Assembly (NCBI RefSeq): GCF_013371085.1
Contig: NZ_JABWCV010000024.1
Span: forward strand, 1 to 58,340
Source of the DNA: Vreelandella maris
GTDB taxonomy: Bacteria; Pseudomonadota; Gammaproteobacteria; Pseudomonadales; Halomonadaceae
Length of the DNA stretch: 58,340 bases
Direction: 5' to 3'
A program made the translations under genes and the position numbers. Each line of letters starts with the position of its first letter. Position 1 is the first letter of the stretch. Positions 8,901 through 17,395 of the stretch are shown piece by piece. The notes under the pieces are model-generated. The model searched no databases, was not told the origin of the DNA, and was given only the letters and a program-made list of their open reading frames with translations.

Positions 8901-9911
8901 ATGGCCCTGCCCACCATTTTCCGCCGCAGCCTGATTGCCATTGCCCTTGGCGTTACGGTTAGTGGTTCCGCCGTTGCCCAGGAGCGTGAACTGCTCAATT
9001 CGTCCTACGATATCGCTCGTGAGCTGTTTGCCGCGATTAACCCTGAGTTTCAGGCGTGGTGGCAGGAAGAGCACGGTGAAGAGATTGCCATTAGCCAGTC
9101 ACATGGCGGTTCTTCTGCACAGGCGCGTGCCATCCTGCAGGGCCTACGAGCCGATGTGGTGACCTTTAACCAGGTGACTGACGTACAAGTACTCGCGGAT
9201 GCTGGGCTGGTAGCAGAAGATTGGCAAGACGCATTTGAGAACAATGCCTCGCCCTACTACTCCACTACCGCTTTCCTGGTGCGTAAAGGCAACCCAAAAG
9301 GCATCGAAAGCTGGGACGATCTAGTCCAAGAAGACGTAGAAATGGTCTTCCCTAACCCGAAAACCTCGGGTAATGGCCGCTACACCTACTTAGCTGCCTG
9401 GGGCTTTGCCGAGAACGAATTTGATGGCGATGAAGAGCAAATCGAAGAGTTCATGAGCACCTTCTTAGCCAACGTGGCGGTATTTGATACCGGCGGCCGT
9501 GGCGCGACGACCAGCTTTATTGAGCGAGAAATTGGCGATGTACTGATTAGCTTCGAGTCTGAAGTTAACAATATTCGTAGCGAGTACGGCAGCGACGATT
9601 ACGAAGTGATCGTGCCCCCGGTCAGCATCCTGGCCGAGTTCCCCGTTGCCGTTGTCGGCGAAAACGCTGAGCGCAACGGCAACAGCGACTTGGCCCAAAG
9701 CTACCTTGAGTACCTCTACACCGAAGAGACTCAGCGCCTGCTGGCAGGCTTTAACTACCGGGTGCATAACGAAGCCGTGGTCGAAGAGTTTGCCGACCAG
9801 TTCCCGGAGACCGAATTACTCGAAGTAGACGACGTGTTTGGTAGCTGGGACGAGGTAATGGAGACTCACTTTGGCAGTGGCGGCCGACTCGACCAGTTAC
9901 AGCGCCGCTAA
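8901..9911 (+). CDS. sbp: Sulfate ABC transporter periplasmic binding protein
   Basis: A 336-residue sulfate/thiosulfate-binding protein. The signal peptide ends near SAVAQ (about residue 26). Family signatures are LLNSSYDIARELF, ISQSHGGSSAQARAIL (oxyanion-binding Ser/Gly loop), ADVVTFNQVTDV, and NPKTSGNGRYTYLAAWGFA followed by TGGRGATTSF. The mature protein is acid-rich, as expected for a halophile's periplasmic protein. An AAGGAG site precedes the ATG. It is first in the operon sbp-cysT-cysW-cysA; whether sulfate or thiosulfate is preferred cannot be told. Confidence 0.95.
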   Translation: MALPTIFRRSLIAIALGVTVSGSAVAQERELLNSSYDIARELFAAINPEFQAWWQEEHGEEIAISQSHGGSSAQARAILQGLRADVVTFNQVTDVQVLADAGLVAEDWQDAFENNASPYYSTTAFLVRKGNPKGIESWDDLVQEDVEMVFPNPKTSGNGRYTYLAAWGFAENEFDGDEEQIEEFMSTFLANVAVFDTGGRGATTSFIEREIGDVLISFESEVNNIRSEYGSDDYEVIVPPVSILAEFPVAVVGENAERNGNSDLAQSYLEYLYTEETQRLLAGFNYRVHNEAVVEEFADQFPETELLEVDDVFGSWDEVMETHFGSGGRLDQLQRR

Positions 9912-9937
9912 TATTCACCTATGAGCCAGCCTGAACT

Positions 9938-10792
9938 ATGAGTCAACTCGCAACTTGGCGAACCGGCAGCACACGTGTGCTGCCGGGTTTTGGCCTTTCT
10001 ATGGGTATCAGCGTGCTGTTTATCTCGCTGGTACTGCTCTTACCGATTACCGGCCTGTTCGGTCAGTTAGCGGGGCTTAGCTTCGCCGAATACTGGGCGA
10101 TTATCACCGAAGGCCGGGTGGTCGCAAGCTATATGGTGACCATTGGCGCGGCAGCCGTCGCGGCCATTATCAATGCCATCTTTGGCCTGTTATTGGCCTG
10201 GGTGCTGGTGCGCTACGAGTTCCCTGGCAAGCGCTTACTGGATGCCTTGATGGATTTGCCCTTTGCGTTGCCCACCGCGGTGGCGGGCATTACCTTGGCA
10301 ACGCTTTACGCCAGCAGCGGCTGGATGGGCCAGCTACTTGAACCGCTTGGTTTTCAGGTCGCCTATACCTGGGTGGGCATTGCGCTAGCCATGGCCTTTA
10401 CCAGTATTCCGTTTGTAGTGCGTACCGTTCAACCAGTGCTTGAAGACTTGCCCGCTGAAGTCGATGAAGCCGCCATGTCGCTAGGGGCAACTGACGGTGT
10501 CGCCTTTCGTCGCGTGATCTTGCCGCATATCTGGCCTGCCTTAGTCACCGGAACCGGGCTTGCGTTTGTGCGCTCGTTAGGCGAGTTCGGGGCGATCATT
10601 TTTATCGCTGGCAATATGCCTTATGAAACAGAGATTACCGCGCTGATGATCTTCGTCAAGCTGCAAGAGTACGACTATGCGGGCGCATCGGCGATCGCTT
10701 CGGTCGTACTGTTCGTATCACTGGCGCTGCTACTGGCAATTAATGTTTGGCAGGGACGTTTTGTACGCCGCCTGCATGGAGGTAAGGGCTAA
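9938..10792 (+). CDS. cysT: Sulfate ABC transporter permease CysT
   Basis: A 284-residue inner-membrane permease with about six hydrophobic segments. The family loop that docks on the ATPase reads VDEAAMSLGATDGVAFRRV (EAA motif), and LPFALPTAVAGITLATLY is characteristic of CysT/CysU. It starts 26 bp after the binding-protein gene with only a weak ribosome-binding site, and its stop overlaps the cysW start by one base, consistent with translational coupling. Confidence 0.95.
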   Translation: MSQLATWRTGSTRVLPGFGLSMGISVLFISLVLLLPITGLFGQLAGLSFAEYWAIITEGRVVASYMVTIGAAAVAAIINAIFGLLLAWVLVRYEFPGKRLLDALMDLPFALPTAVAGITLATLYASSGWMGQLLEPLGFQVAYTWVGIALAMAFTSIPFVVRTVQPVLEDLPAEVDEAAMSLGATDGVAFRRVILPHIWPALVTGTGLAFVRSLGEFGAIIFIAGNMPYETEITALMIFVKLQEYDYAGASAIASVVLFVSLALLLAINVWQGRFVRRLHGGKG

Positions 10793-11619
10793 TGCGCCGA
10801 ATTGGTGATGCACCGGTTGTCCGGCGCCTGCTGATAGGAGCCGCCCTGGTACTGTCAGCACTTTTTTTGCTGCTGCCATTGGTGGCCATTTTTGCTCAGG
10901 CGTTTTCTGAGGGCGTCATGGTCTTCTGGGCCAATGTTAGCAATACCTTCACGCTGCATGCGATTGGCTTAACGCTGATGATTGCGCTACTCACTATCCC
11001 GGTGTGCTTGGTGTTTGGTGTGGCGCTGGCGTGGCTGGTAACACGCTTCAGTTTTCCCGGGCGACGCATTTTACAGACCCTGATCGATATTCCCTTTGCG
11101 GTCTCCCCCGTGGTGGCGGGTCTGATTTACTTGCTGCTGTATGGCCGCAACGGCTGGATCGGCACGTGGCTGGATGGCCACGATATTCAGCTGATGTTTG
11201 CCTGGCCGGGTATTCTGATGGTGACTATTTTTGTGACCTGCCCCTTTGTGGCTCGCGAACTTATCCCGTTGATGCAGGCCCAAGGCTCGCGTGAAGAAGA
11301 AGCGGCCGTGACGCTTGGCGCTTCCGGTTGGACGACATTTCGTCGCGTCACGCTACCCAACATTCGCTGGGCACTACTGTATGGCGTCATCCTCACCAAT
11401 GCTCGTGCAGTCGGCGAATTCGGTGCCGTTTCGGTGGTCTCAGGTGCCATTCGCGGCCAGACCAATACACTGCCACTGCACCTTGAGCAGCTTTATCAGG
11501 ATTACAACGCCGTAGGGGCTTTTGCCTGCGCGGCCTTACTCGCATTCATTGCCCTATTGACGCTCGCCGCGAAGGCTGGGCTGGAATGGCGCGCAGCGCG
11601 CCGGGAGGCATTTGCATGA
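10792..11619 (+). CDS. cysW: Sulfate ABC transporter permease CysW
   Basis: A 275-residue second permease of the sulfate transporter. The EAA loop reads [19 protein letters not shown], and [19 protein letters not shown] and [16 protein letters not shown] are typical CysW segments. It overlaps cysT by one base at its start, and its stop overlaps the cysA start as ATGA, so the three cytoplasmic-side genes form one coupled unit. Confidence 0.95.
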   Translation: MRRIGDAPVVRRLLIGAALVLSALFLLLPLVAIFAQAFSEGVMVFWANVSNTFTLHAIGLTLMIALLTIPVCLVFGVALAWLVTRFSFPGRRILQTLIDIPFAVSPVVAGLIYLLLYGRNGWIGTWLDGHDIQLMFAWPGILMVTIFVTCPFVARELIPLMQAQGSREEEAAVTLGASGWTTFRRVTLPNIRWALLYGVILTNARAVGEFGAVSVVSGAIRGQTNTLPLHLEQLYQDYNAVGAFACAALLAFIALLTLAAKAGLEWRAARREAFA

Positions 11620-12710
11620 GCATTCGCTTACACAACATCGCTAAGCACTTCGGCAATACCCAGGCATTAGAGCCAATCAATCTGGATATTCATGAAGGTG
11701 AGCTGGTCGGCCTGCTCGGCCCTTCGGGTTCAGGCAAAACCACCCTGCTGCGGATTATCGCCGGATTGGAAAATGCCGACCGTACCACCCAACCGGGTAA
11801 AATTCTGTTTGGCGACCGCGACGTGACCAACGTGCATGTACGCGACCGGCGGATTGGCTTTGTCTTCCAGCACTATGCGCTGTTCCGCCATATGAGCGTT
11901 TACGACAACGTGGCGTTTGGCCTGACCGTGCTCTCGCGCAAACGCCGCCCCAGCAGCGGTGAGATTCGTGCACGGGTGTTCAGGCTGCTTGAAATGGTCA
12001 AGCTGGAACATCTTGCCAACCGCTACCCCGCCCAACTTTCGGGCGGCCAGCAGCAGCGCGTGTCGTTGGCCCGCGCCTTAGCGGTGGAGCCTGAAGTATT
12101 GCTCTTGGACGAACCGTTTGGTGCCCTTGATGCCAAAGTACGCCAGGAGCTTCGCCGCTGGCTGCGTCATCTGCATGATGAGCTCAATTTCACCAGCGTC
12201 TTTGTAACTCACGATCAGGAAGAGGCACTGGAGCTTTCCGACCGCGTCGTGGTAATGAGCAATGGCCGTATAGAGCAGATCGACACCCCCGACGAGCTCT
12301 ACCGCACGCCAGCAAATCGCTTTGTGTTTGAATTTTTAGGCGATGTCAACCACCTGGAAGGCAAAGTGAGTAACGGCGTATTGACCTGCGGCGATGCCTA
12401 TTGGCACGTTGATCTGCCCGATGGTCATGAAGAGCTGTTGCTGCGCCCTCATGAAGTACGCCTGACCGAGCAGCCCACCTCGGAAAGCCATCTGCCGGTT
12501 ACCATCACAGCGATTTCCCCGGTGGGCGCCGAAGTACGCGTGGAGCTAGAAGCCGACTGGCTGGCCCAGCCGTGGCTGGCAACCGTGCGCCACACTGACT
12601 TTGAACACTTGGCACTACGCCGGGGGCAACGCTTATTCGCCCATCCCCGTCACTGGCGCCGCTTCCCCAAAGTCACTGAGAAAACGACGGAGCAGACACG
12701 CGTCGCGTAA
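11616..12710 (+). CDS. cysA: Sulfate/thiosulfate import ATPase CysA
   Basis: A 364-residue ABC ATPase energising sulfate import. Walker A is GPSGSGKTT, the signature is LSGGQQQRV, Walker B is [12 protein letters not shown], and the switch His is in [11 protein letters not shown]. The C-terminal ~110 residues form the TOBE-like regulatory domain. The start at 11616 (MSIRLHNI) was chosen over an upstream in-frame ATG because it overlaps the cysW stop as ATGA and matches the usual CysA N-terminus. A GC-rich hairpin follows. Confidence 0.96.
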   Translation: MSIRLHNIAKHFGNTQALEPINLDIHEGELVGLLGPSGSGKTTLLRIIAGLENADRTTQPGKILFGDRDVTNVHVRDRRIGFVFQHYALFRHMSVYDNVAFGLTVLSRKRRPSSGEIRARVFRLLEMVKLEHLANRYPAQLSGGQQQRVSLARALAVEPEVLLLDEPFGALDAKVRQELRRWLRHLHDELNFTSVFVTHDQEEALELSDRVVVMSNGRIEQIDTPDELYRTPANRFVFEFLGDVNHLEGKVSNGVLTCGDAYWHVDLPDGHEELLLRPHEVRLTEQPTSESHLPVTITAISPVGAEVRVELEADWLAQPWLATVRHTDFEHLALRRGQRLFAHPRHWRRFPKVTEKTTEQTRVA

Positions 12711-12719
12711 CGTTTCAAT

Positions 12720-12742
12720 AGCCGCCCCGTCCCGGGGCGGCT
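12720..12742 (+). terminator. Hairpin after cysA
   Basis: GCCGCCCCG and CGGGGCGGC form a perfect 9-bp stem (10 with the flanking A-T) around a TCC loop, just after the cysA stop and before the convergent alkB gene. There is no strong T-run on either side, so efficiency as an intrinsic terminator is uncertain. Confidence 0.6.
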
Positions 12743-12767
12743 TGCGTAAATAACTACTCGGATTAGC

Positions 12768-13385
12768 TCAAAAGCGCATTTGCCTAAACGTGAGGCTCAC
12801 CCGCGGCTCGATATCTTTCTTGGTTTTGGGCAGGCTATGTAACCAGTTCTTTTGCGTGGCGCCTTTCATAATCAACAGACTACCGTGCTCTAACGTAAGA
12901 GAGACACTCTCGCCTGTTACCTTATGTTTAAATGAAAACTTTCTTTCGCCGCCAAGCGTGAGCGCCCCGATTGATCCCTTTTCAACCAGATCCTTCTCGG
13001 CATCACTGTGCCAACTCATACCCTCATCCCCTGAGCTATAAAAATTACACAGGCATGAGTTAAAGGCATCTCCACAGTGGCTTTCCACCAACTGGTTCAT
13101 ATCGCGTAAAAAATCAGGCCATACCAACGCCGTTTTGGTATATCCAGAGTAGCTATATTTGACCGGTTCATCTGCATACCATGCCATCTTTCGCTTAGTG
13201 ACAATCTCTTTACCGTAAATAAGCGCGCGATCATGCTCCCAGCTTAATTCGTTAATGCACTTGTTTAAGTACATGTCAGCGGTAGAAGCGTCTAGAATTT
13301 TGCCGTGGTAATAGGCTGCCCCGTCCTGCGGAAGCAAGTTGATTACCTTCATATCGTCATTTTCAAACAAATCGCTATTCGTCAT
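12768..13385 (-). CDS. alkB: AlkB-type alpha-ketoglutarate-dependent DNA repair dioxygenase
   Basis: A 205-residue Fe(II)/2-oxoglutarate dioxygenase of the AlkB superfamily, repairing alkylated bases by oxidative demethylation. Iron ligands are His126 and Asp128 in SWHSDAE and His183 in NWLHSLPK; 2-oxoglutarate contacts are Arg195 and Arg201 in EPRVSLTFRQ. The NFYSSGDEGMSWHSD layout is closer to the eukaryotic ALKBH2/3-like bacterial subgroup than to E. coli AlkB. A GAGGAG site sits 9 bases before the ATG. It is a single gene, convergent with cysA; no ada or other alkylation-response gene lies beside it. Confidence 0.9.
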   Translation of the reverse strand: MTNSDLFENDDMKVINLLPQDGAAYYHGKILDASTADMYLNKCINELSWEHDRALIYGKEIVTKRKMAWYADEPVKYSYSGYTKTALVWPDFLRDMNQLVESHCGDAFNSCLCNFYSSGDEGMSWHSDAEKDLVEKGSIGALTLGGERKFSFKHKVTGESVSLTLEHGSLLIMKGATQKNWLHSLPKTKKDIEPRVSLTFRQMRF

Positions 13386-13575
13386 TAACAGCGTCTCCTC
13401 TAAACCCGATGCATGAAGCCACGTTAATGGTGGCTAAGCAGCTATCCTCATGTCATTGTCAGGAGCTTGGCGAAGAAGCATTTTCGATCAATCCTGGCAG
13501 ACTTGCATCGCCAGAACATACCGCCAGCGCGCTACCCGCGTTATACTGGCCTTTTAGCCATAGCGGAGGAAGACC

Positions 13576-14169
13576 ATGCTTCGGCGTCACTTTTTACGGA
13601 TTTCAGGTGTTCTGCTTGCCAGCGCCTGGCTAGCCGGTTGTACTAGCCCGCAGTACCTGCAACTCAGCCCTGAACGCAGCGCCCAGGTGCCCCAGGTTGG
13701 CTCCGGCCAGCAGGTTACGGTAATTGCTCAAGATGGGCGCGAAAGCGATATTATTGGCAATCGTGCTGGCGGCGGAATGTCCACCGCGCATATCACCGTG
13801 AGCAGTCACGAATTGATTCCGCGCTTACAGCAAGAAGCTGAGCGCGCCGTTAGCGATATGGGCTTTACACCCACGACAGAACAAGCCGAGGGGCGTCCGA
13901 GTTTGACGCTGGAACTTGCCAGTCTGAATTACGCACGTGGCGAGAGCGGCCAGCCATTGGTAGACGAAGCGCGTCTTGAAGGTGTCTTCCGCGCTATTGC
14001 ACAAAATAAGGGCACTACTTATACCGGCACTTACACATCGCGCCGTACTCAGGGTTATGCGCTTAAACCCGACGCCGACAGTAATGCGCGCATGCTGAGC
14101 GATCTACTTAGCGATGGTATGAACCGTGCTTTTAGCGACCCTGAACTGGGCCAATTGCTCGCCCGCTAA
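13576..14169 (+). CDS. yajG: YajG-family lipoprotein
   Basis: A 197-residue lipoprotein. The N-terminus has a basic start (MLRRHF), a hydrophobic stretch and a lipobox LAGC with the modified Cys at residue 22. The mature part matches the YajG family (putative outer-membrane-associated lipoprotein of unknown function): QYLQLSPERS, a central TVIAQDGRES strand and a C-terminal LSDLLSDGMNRAFSDPEL helix. A GGAGGAAG site precedes the ATG. It is a single gene, convergent with tpm. Confidence 0.85.
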   Translation: MLRRHFLRISGVLLASAWLAGCTSPQYLQLSPERSAQVPQVGSGQQVTVIAQDGRESDIIGNRAGGGMSTAHITVSSHELIPRLQQEAERAVSDMGFTPTTEQAEGRPSLTLELASLNYARGESGQPLVDEARLEGVFRAIAQNKGTTYTGTYTSRRTQGYALKPDADSNARMLSDLLSDGMNRAFSDPELGQLLAR

Positions 14170-14219
14170 GCTATTCCCTTGCACAAACCACATAAATGCG
14201 GGCTGCCCCTCTTAACTCT

Positions 14220-14852
14220 CTAGAGGCGCGGCCCGCGTCGTTCCAGCGCCCACACGCTCTCCGTGTAGCCGCGTTCATCGGGGCTGCCCTGTTCTAGAAA
14301 TGTTAATGTGAAATTAGGGGCGAACAAGCTTTCAATTTCGCTGGCGGGGACACTATAGGGAGGCCCTGCATCACCCTCGTTGTGGGCCAAACTAATCAGC
14401 AGACCTTTGGCTCCGGGCGGTACCAGTTGAGCAAGATGAAAAGCATAGCGCTGGCGGGTTGCTGGCGGCAGCGCTATCAGTGAAGCGCGATCATAAAACG
14501 CCCCAATTTCTGCGGCCTGCTGAATATGTAGGTGAAAAAAGTCCCCACACCAGAGTTCAACATTGCCTTGACGGGAGACATTGAATCCTGCCTGGCGATA
14601 ACGCGACACAGCCATACTACGCTGAGCCAAAAACTGCTCAATGGCTTCAGGGGCAAACTCAATACCCAACACCGGATATCCTTCATCTGCCAGCCAGCGC
14701 ATATCCAGGCTCTTACCACACAGCGGCACAAGCACCTTGGTGCTTTTGGCAACACCAAGCGAGCCCCAATGGCGCAGTAGCGCCGGGTGCGCCTGCTGCA
14801 GATGAAAACCAATGCGCCCTTCTTGCCAGCGCTTGCGCCATTGATCACTCAT
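14220..14852 (-). CDS. tpm: Thiopurine S-methyltransferase family protein
   Basis: A 210-residue SAM-dependent methyltransferase. Typical TPMT features are RWQEGRIGFH at the N-terminus, VLVPLCGKSLDMRWLADEG (SAM loop), VLGIEFAPEAIEQF and CGDFF, then YDRASLIALPP. Bacterial members methylate thiopurines and also tellurite or selenite in some species; the natural substrate is unknown. It lies just upstream of two envelope/hypothetical genes in the opposite direction of yajG. Confidence 0.93.
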   Translation of the reverse strand: MSDQWRKRWQEGRIGFHLQQAHPALLRHWGSLGVAKSTKVLVPLCGKSLDMRWLADEGYPVLGIEFAPEAIEQFLAQRSMAVSRYRQAGFNVSRQGNVELWCGDFFHLHIQQAAEIGAFYDRASLIALPPATRQRYAFHLAQLVPPGAKGLLISLAHNEGDAGPPYSVPASEIESLFAPNFTLTFLEQGSPDERGYTESVWALERRGPRL

Positions 14853-14881
14853 TTTTTGCTACCTTGTCGTTGATCGCGCTA

Positions 14882-15517
14882 TTAAAACCAACGGTCACGC
14901 TTTTTACGTCGACGTGGCAGATGCGGCACAATCAGGCCAACCAACAAGCCCGCGCCAGCCACACCACCGCCGTACATAAAGTAGCGCATCAACAGGTCTT
15001 CTTCCTGGGTTTCTAAGCGCGCCTGAAGCCCTCTTACCTGTTGGCGCGACTGTTCAGCTTGCCTGTCCAGCTCTTGATTACTCGCTTCAAGCTCGGCAAT
15101 ACGCCGTTCACGAACCTCAAGAGTTTCAGTCATTGAGGAAACACGCTGTTCCCAGGATTCATTGATGCCTTCAAGCTCAGCCGTTAACTCTTCGACTTGT
15201 GCCTCTAACGCGGGTAACTGCTCAACGGCACTGGGTGTTTCTTGCAGCTCATCACTCAAGACCCAGACCGCATTGCCATCGCTATTACGAACGCGGGTAT
15301 AATTGCCACTGGTTTCAAGTACTTCCACCTGTTCGCCAGCATTTAGCGTACCAATAATGCGATAACCATCCGTCGGACCACTGCGCACGTAGGTACTTAA
15401 CTCGTCGGTCACCCATGCCTGATTGTCGGATTGGGCGTTAGCATTAATGCTCGCCACACTTAGTAAAACGCCGGCCGCAGCGGCGTAATATCGAAAACGA
15501 ATTTTATTTACCTGCAT
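14882..15517 (-). CDS. SH3-domain envelope protein (TIGR04211-like)
   Basis: About 211 residues. The signal peptide (MQVNKIRF start, hydrophobic core, cleavage after NANA) is followed by a bacterial SH3 domain (about residues 32-95, WVTDELSTYVRSGPTDGYR to AVWVLSDELQ), a ~90-residue coiled coil rich in Glu/Gln/Arg heptads, one C-terminal transmembrane helix (MYGGGVAGAGLLVGLIVP) and a basic tail. This layout is that of the TIGR04211 family, including E. coli YgiM, anchored in the inner membrane and facing the periplasm. The ATG at 15517 was preferred to an in-frame ATG 45 bases upstream because it begins the signal peptide and has an AGGAC site. Confidence 0.82.
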   Translation of the reverse strand: MQVNKIRFRYYAAAAGVLLSVASINANAQSDNQAWVTDELSTYVRSGPTDGYRIIGTLNAGEQVEVLETSGNYTRVRNSDGNAVWVLSDELQETPSAVEQLPALEAQVEELTAELEGINESWEQRVSSMTETLEVRERRIAELEASNQELDRQAEQSRQQVRGLQARLETQEEDLLMRYFMYGGGVAGAGLLVGLIVPHLPRRRKKRDRWF

Positions 15518-15605
15518 GACATCATGTCCTGATTTAAAACGCTGCAAGGCGGACGAAGCCAACAGCGCTTATCGCCTAACTTAGCGGTGCGCTTGTCTCA
15601 TACGC

Positions 15606-15935
15606 TTACCCTTCTCCGCGCGGTGGCAACGAAAAGGGACGGGGGAACTCTGCTACCCGGGCATCAGTTTTAACCGCCTTCAATGGGCCTTCACGCTCTA
15701 CTTCATCAATGCGCACGATAGCATTTAACGGTAGGTAGCTACGTTTGACGCCATCAAAGGTTCGCTGCAATTTTTCAGTCGCAGGGTCGACGACTACCCG
15801 TGAAGCATCGTCAAAGACAAACTCCTCGACTTCAATAAAGCCCCAAAGTTCGCTCTGAAAGATTTCTCGGACGTATAAATCCCAAATTTCACCCTGCTGG
15901 TGAACCACCACACGGTAGATCGGCTTGGCCGCCAT
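15606..15935 (-). CDS. DUF1820 family protein
   Basis: A 109-residue soluble protein with no signal or membrane segment. The first 80 residues (YRVVVHQQGEIWDLYVREIF, GFIEVEEFVF, KRSYLPLNAIVRIDEV) match the small proteobacterial DUF1820 family, whose function is not known. It is encoded upstream of the SH3-domain gene on the same strand, 88 bp apart. Confidence 0.8.
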   Translation of the reverse strand: MAAKPIYRVVVHQQGEIWDLYVREIFQSELWGFIEVEEFVFDDASRVVVDPATEKLQRTFDGVKRSYLPLNAIVRIDEVEREGPLKAVKTDARVAEFPRPFSLPPRGEG

Positions 15936-16141
15936 CTTGGCCTATTCCTCTTGCCATTTGTACATTAAGTTGAACCGACTAGCTTACCATATTCCTACCG
16001 CTACGACTTAATGCGAAGCCTTTGGCGAGCGCTGCGTTAATGCTGCGGATAATGGGCTCATTAGCCGCCCCAGCCGCCCTCGTGTATGGTGGGCTGGGTG
16101 GTTTGGCAATTCTGTTCACTCACCAAGTAGGAGTCATCAAC

Positions 16142-17365
16142 ATGCAAAAGGATCCAAATAAGGGCTATATCGCTCTGCTCGGGTGGAGCCTCAATGCGAT
16201 TGAAGCGGCTGAGAATTTTGACCGTCGCTACATTGTCGTTGCACCTGACTGGGCCGAAGAGTATTGCCAAAAACACGACATTCCCTATGTGCCTTGGAAT
16301 TTCGAGCGCCTCAATGACCGCTCAATGGAAATCGCCGAGACACTCAAAGAAAAGGGTGTTGATGTCGCGATCCCTCTCTATGAAGAAACCGTAGAATGGG
16401 CTGGGGCCATCAACTCCGTACTGCTTGATAATCCACGTATTTATGGTCAATCGCTACTGCTTCGCGACAAGGCGTTAATGAAGCGCCGGGCCCAGCTAGG
16501 CGGTATCCGCGTCGGTATCTTTGAAGAAGCCCACGATAAAGAAGACGTGGTGCGCTTTTTGAAACGCGTCAACCAGACGCTGCTTAAGCTGGATGGTGAC
16601 CCCAACGACCCCATTCACCTCAAGGCCTTCGATAAAGCGGGCTGCCTGGGCCACCGTGTTATTCGTACACCGGATGAAGTGGATACCATCCCGGACGAAG
16701 AGTTCCCGGTATTGATGGAATCCCACCTGGACGGCTGGGAGTTTGCTGTCGAAGCGTGGGTTCATGATGGCAAAATCGCCTTCTTGAACATCTCAGAATA
16801 TGTCACGCTGGGTTACTCTGTATTTGTGCCTGCGTCTCCAGAACTTGAGATATACCGCGAACAGATCACTCAGCAAATTGAAAAGTTGATCAAGGCATTC
16901 GACATTGAGTTTGGTTTGATCCACCCCGAATACTTTGTCACCAGCGACGGTGAAATGTACTTTGGCGAAGTGGCGTATCGCCCGCCCGGTTTCAAAGTCT
17001 TCGAACTGTTAGAACGTGTTTACGGCTTCAATGCTTATCAAGCGTCAATGCTAGTGTTCGACCCGAAAACCACGAAAGAAGAAGTGGCCAAGTTTTTCCC
17101 GAAAGAAGTGGTCGATGCCGATGGCTTTGCCGGTTGCTTTGGCGTTTACCCACGCCGTCGTGTGGTCAGCCGTTTGGAAATTCCCGAAGAGACCGAAGAT
17201 CACCCCTACTTTGAGTCTCATGAGCTAACCTCACCAGTAGAAGAAACCGTTACTAAACGTACCGCGTTTGGTACCCATTGGGGTCTGGTCTACTTTAAAG
17301 GCGAGGATGCGCATACCATACGCGACCTATTAAAACGCCAAGAAGACCTCGACTTCTATGTATAA
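16142..17365 (+). CDS. ATP-grasp domain enzyme, substrate unknown
   Basis: A 407-residue ATP-grasp ligase. The N-terminal ~100 residues form a pre-ATP-grasp Rossmann-like fold (GYIALLGWSLNAIEAAE, RYIVVAPDW). The central lobe binds ATP, with LLRDKALMKRRAQLGG and the FPVLMESHLDGWEFAVEAWV strand. The metal/ATP end reads FGLIHPEYFVTSDGEMYFGE then VAYRPPGF. The family forms amide or ester bonds through acyl-phosphate intermediates; the substrates are not evident. The start at 16142 was chosen for its TAGGAG site; the longer frame begins with a TTG and a hydrophobic stretch of doubtful meaning. It is followed 30 bp later by the 680-residue cysteine-peptidase-like gene and is likely co-transcribed with it. 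Confidence 0.85.
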   Translation: MQKDPNKGYIALLGWSLNAIEAAENFDRRYIVVAPDWAEEYCQKHDIPYVPWNFERLNDRSMEIAETLKEKGVDVAIPLYEETVEWAGAINSVLLDNPRIYGQSLLLRDKALMKRRAQLGGIRVGIFEEAHDKEDVVRFLKRVNQTLLKLDGDPNDPIHLKAFDKAGCLGHRVIRTPDEVDTIPDEEFPVLMESHLDGWEFAVEAWVHDGKIAFLNISEYVTLGYSVFVPASPELEIYREQITQQIEKLIKAFDIEFGLIHPEYFVTSDGEMYFGEVAYRPPGFKVFELLERVYGFNAYQASMLVFDPKTTKEEVAKFFPKEVVDADGFAGCFGVYPRRRVVSRLEIPEETEDHPYFESHELTSPVEETVTKRTAFGTHWGLVYFKGEDAHTIRDLLKRQEDLDFYV

Positions 17366-17395
17366 TCCCTGCTAACGCTGGGATAAGGAGTCACC

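Noticed and set aside
13409..13633. 74-residue frame before yajG
   Set aside because: It overlaps the start and signal peptide of yajG in another frame, has no ribosome-binding site, and resembles no protein.
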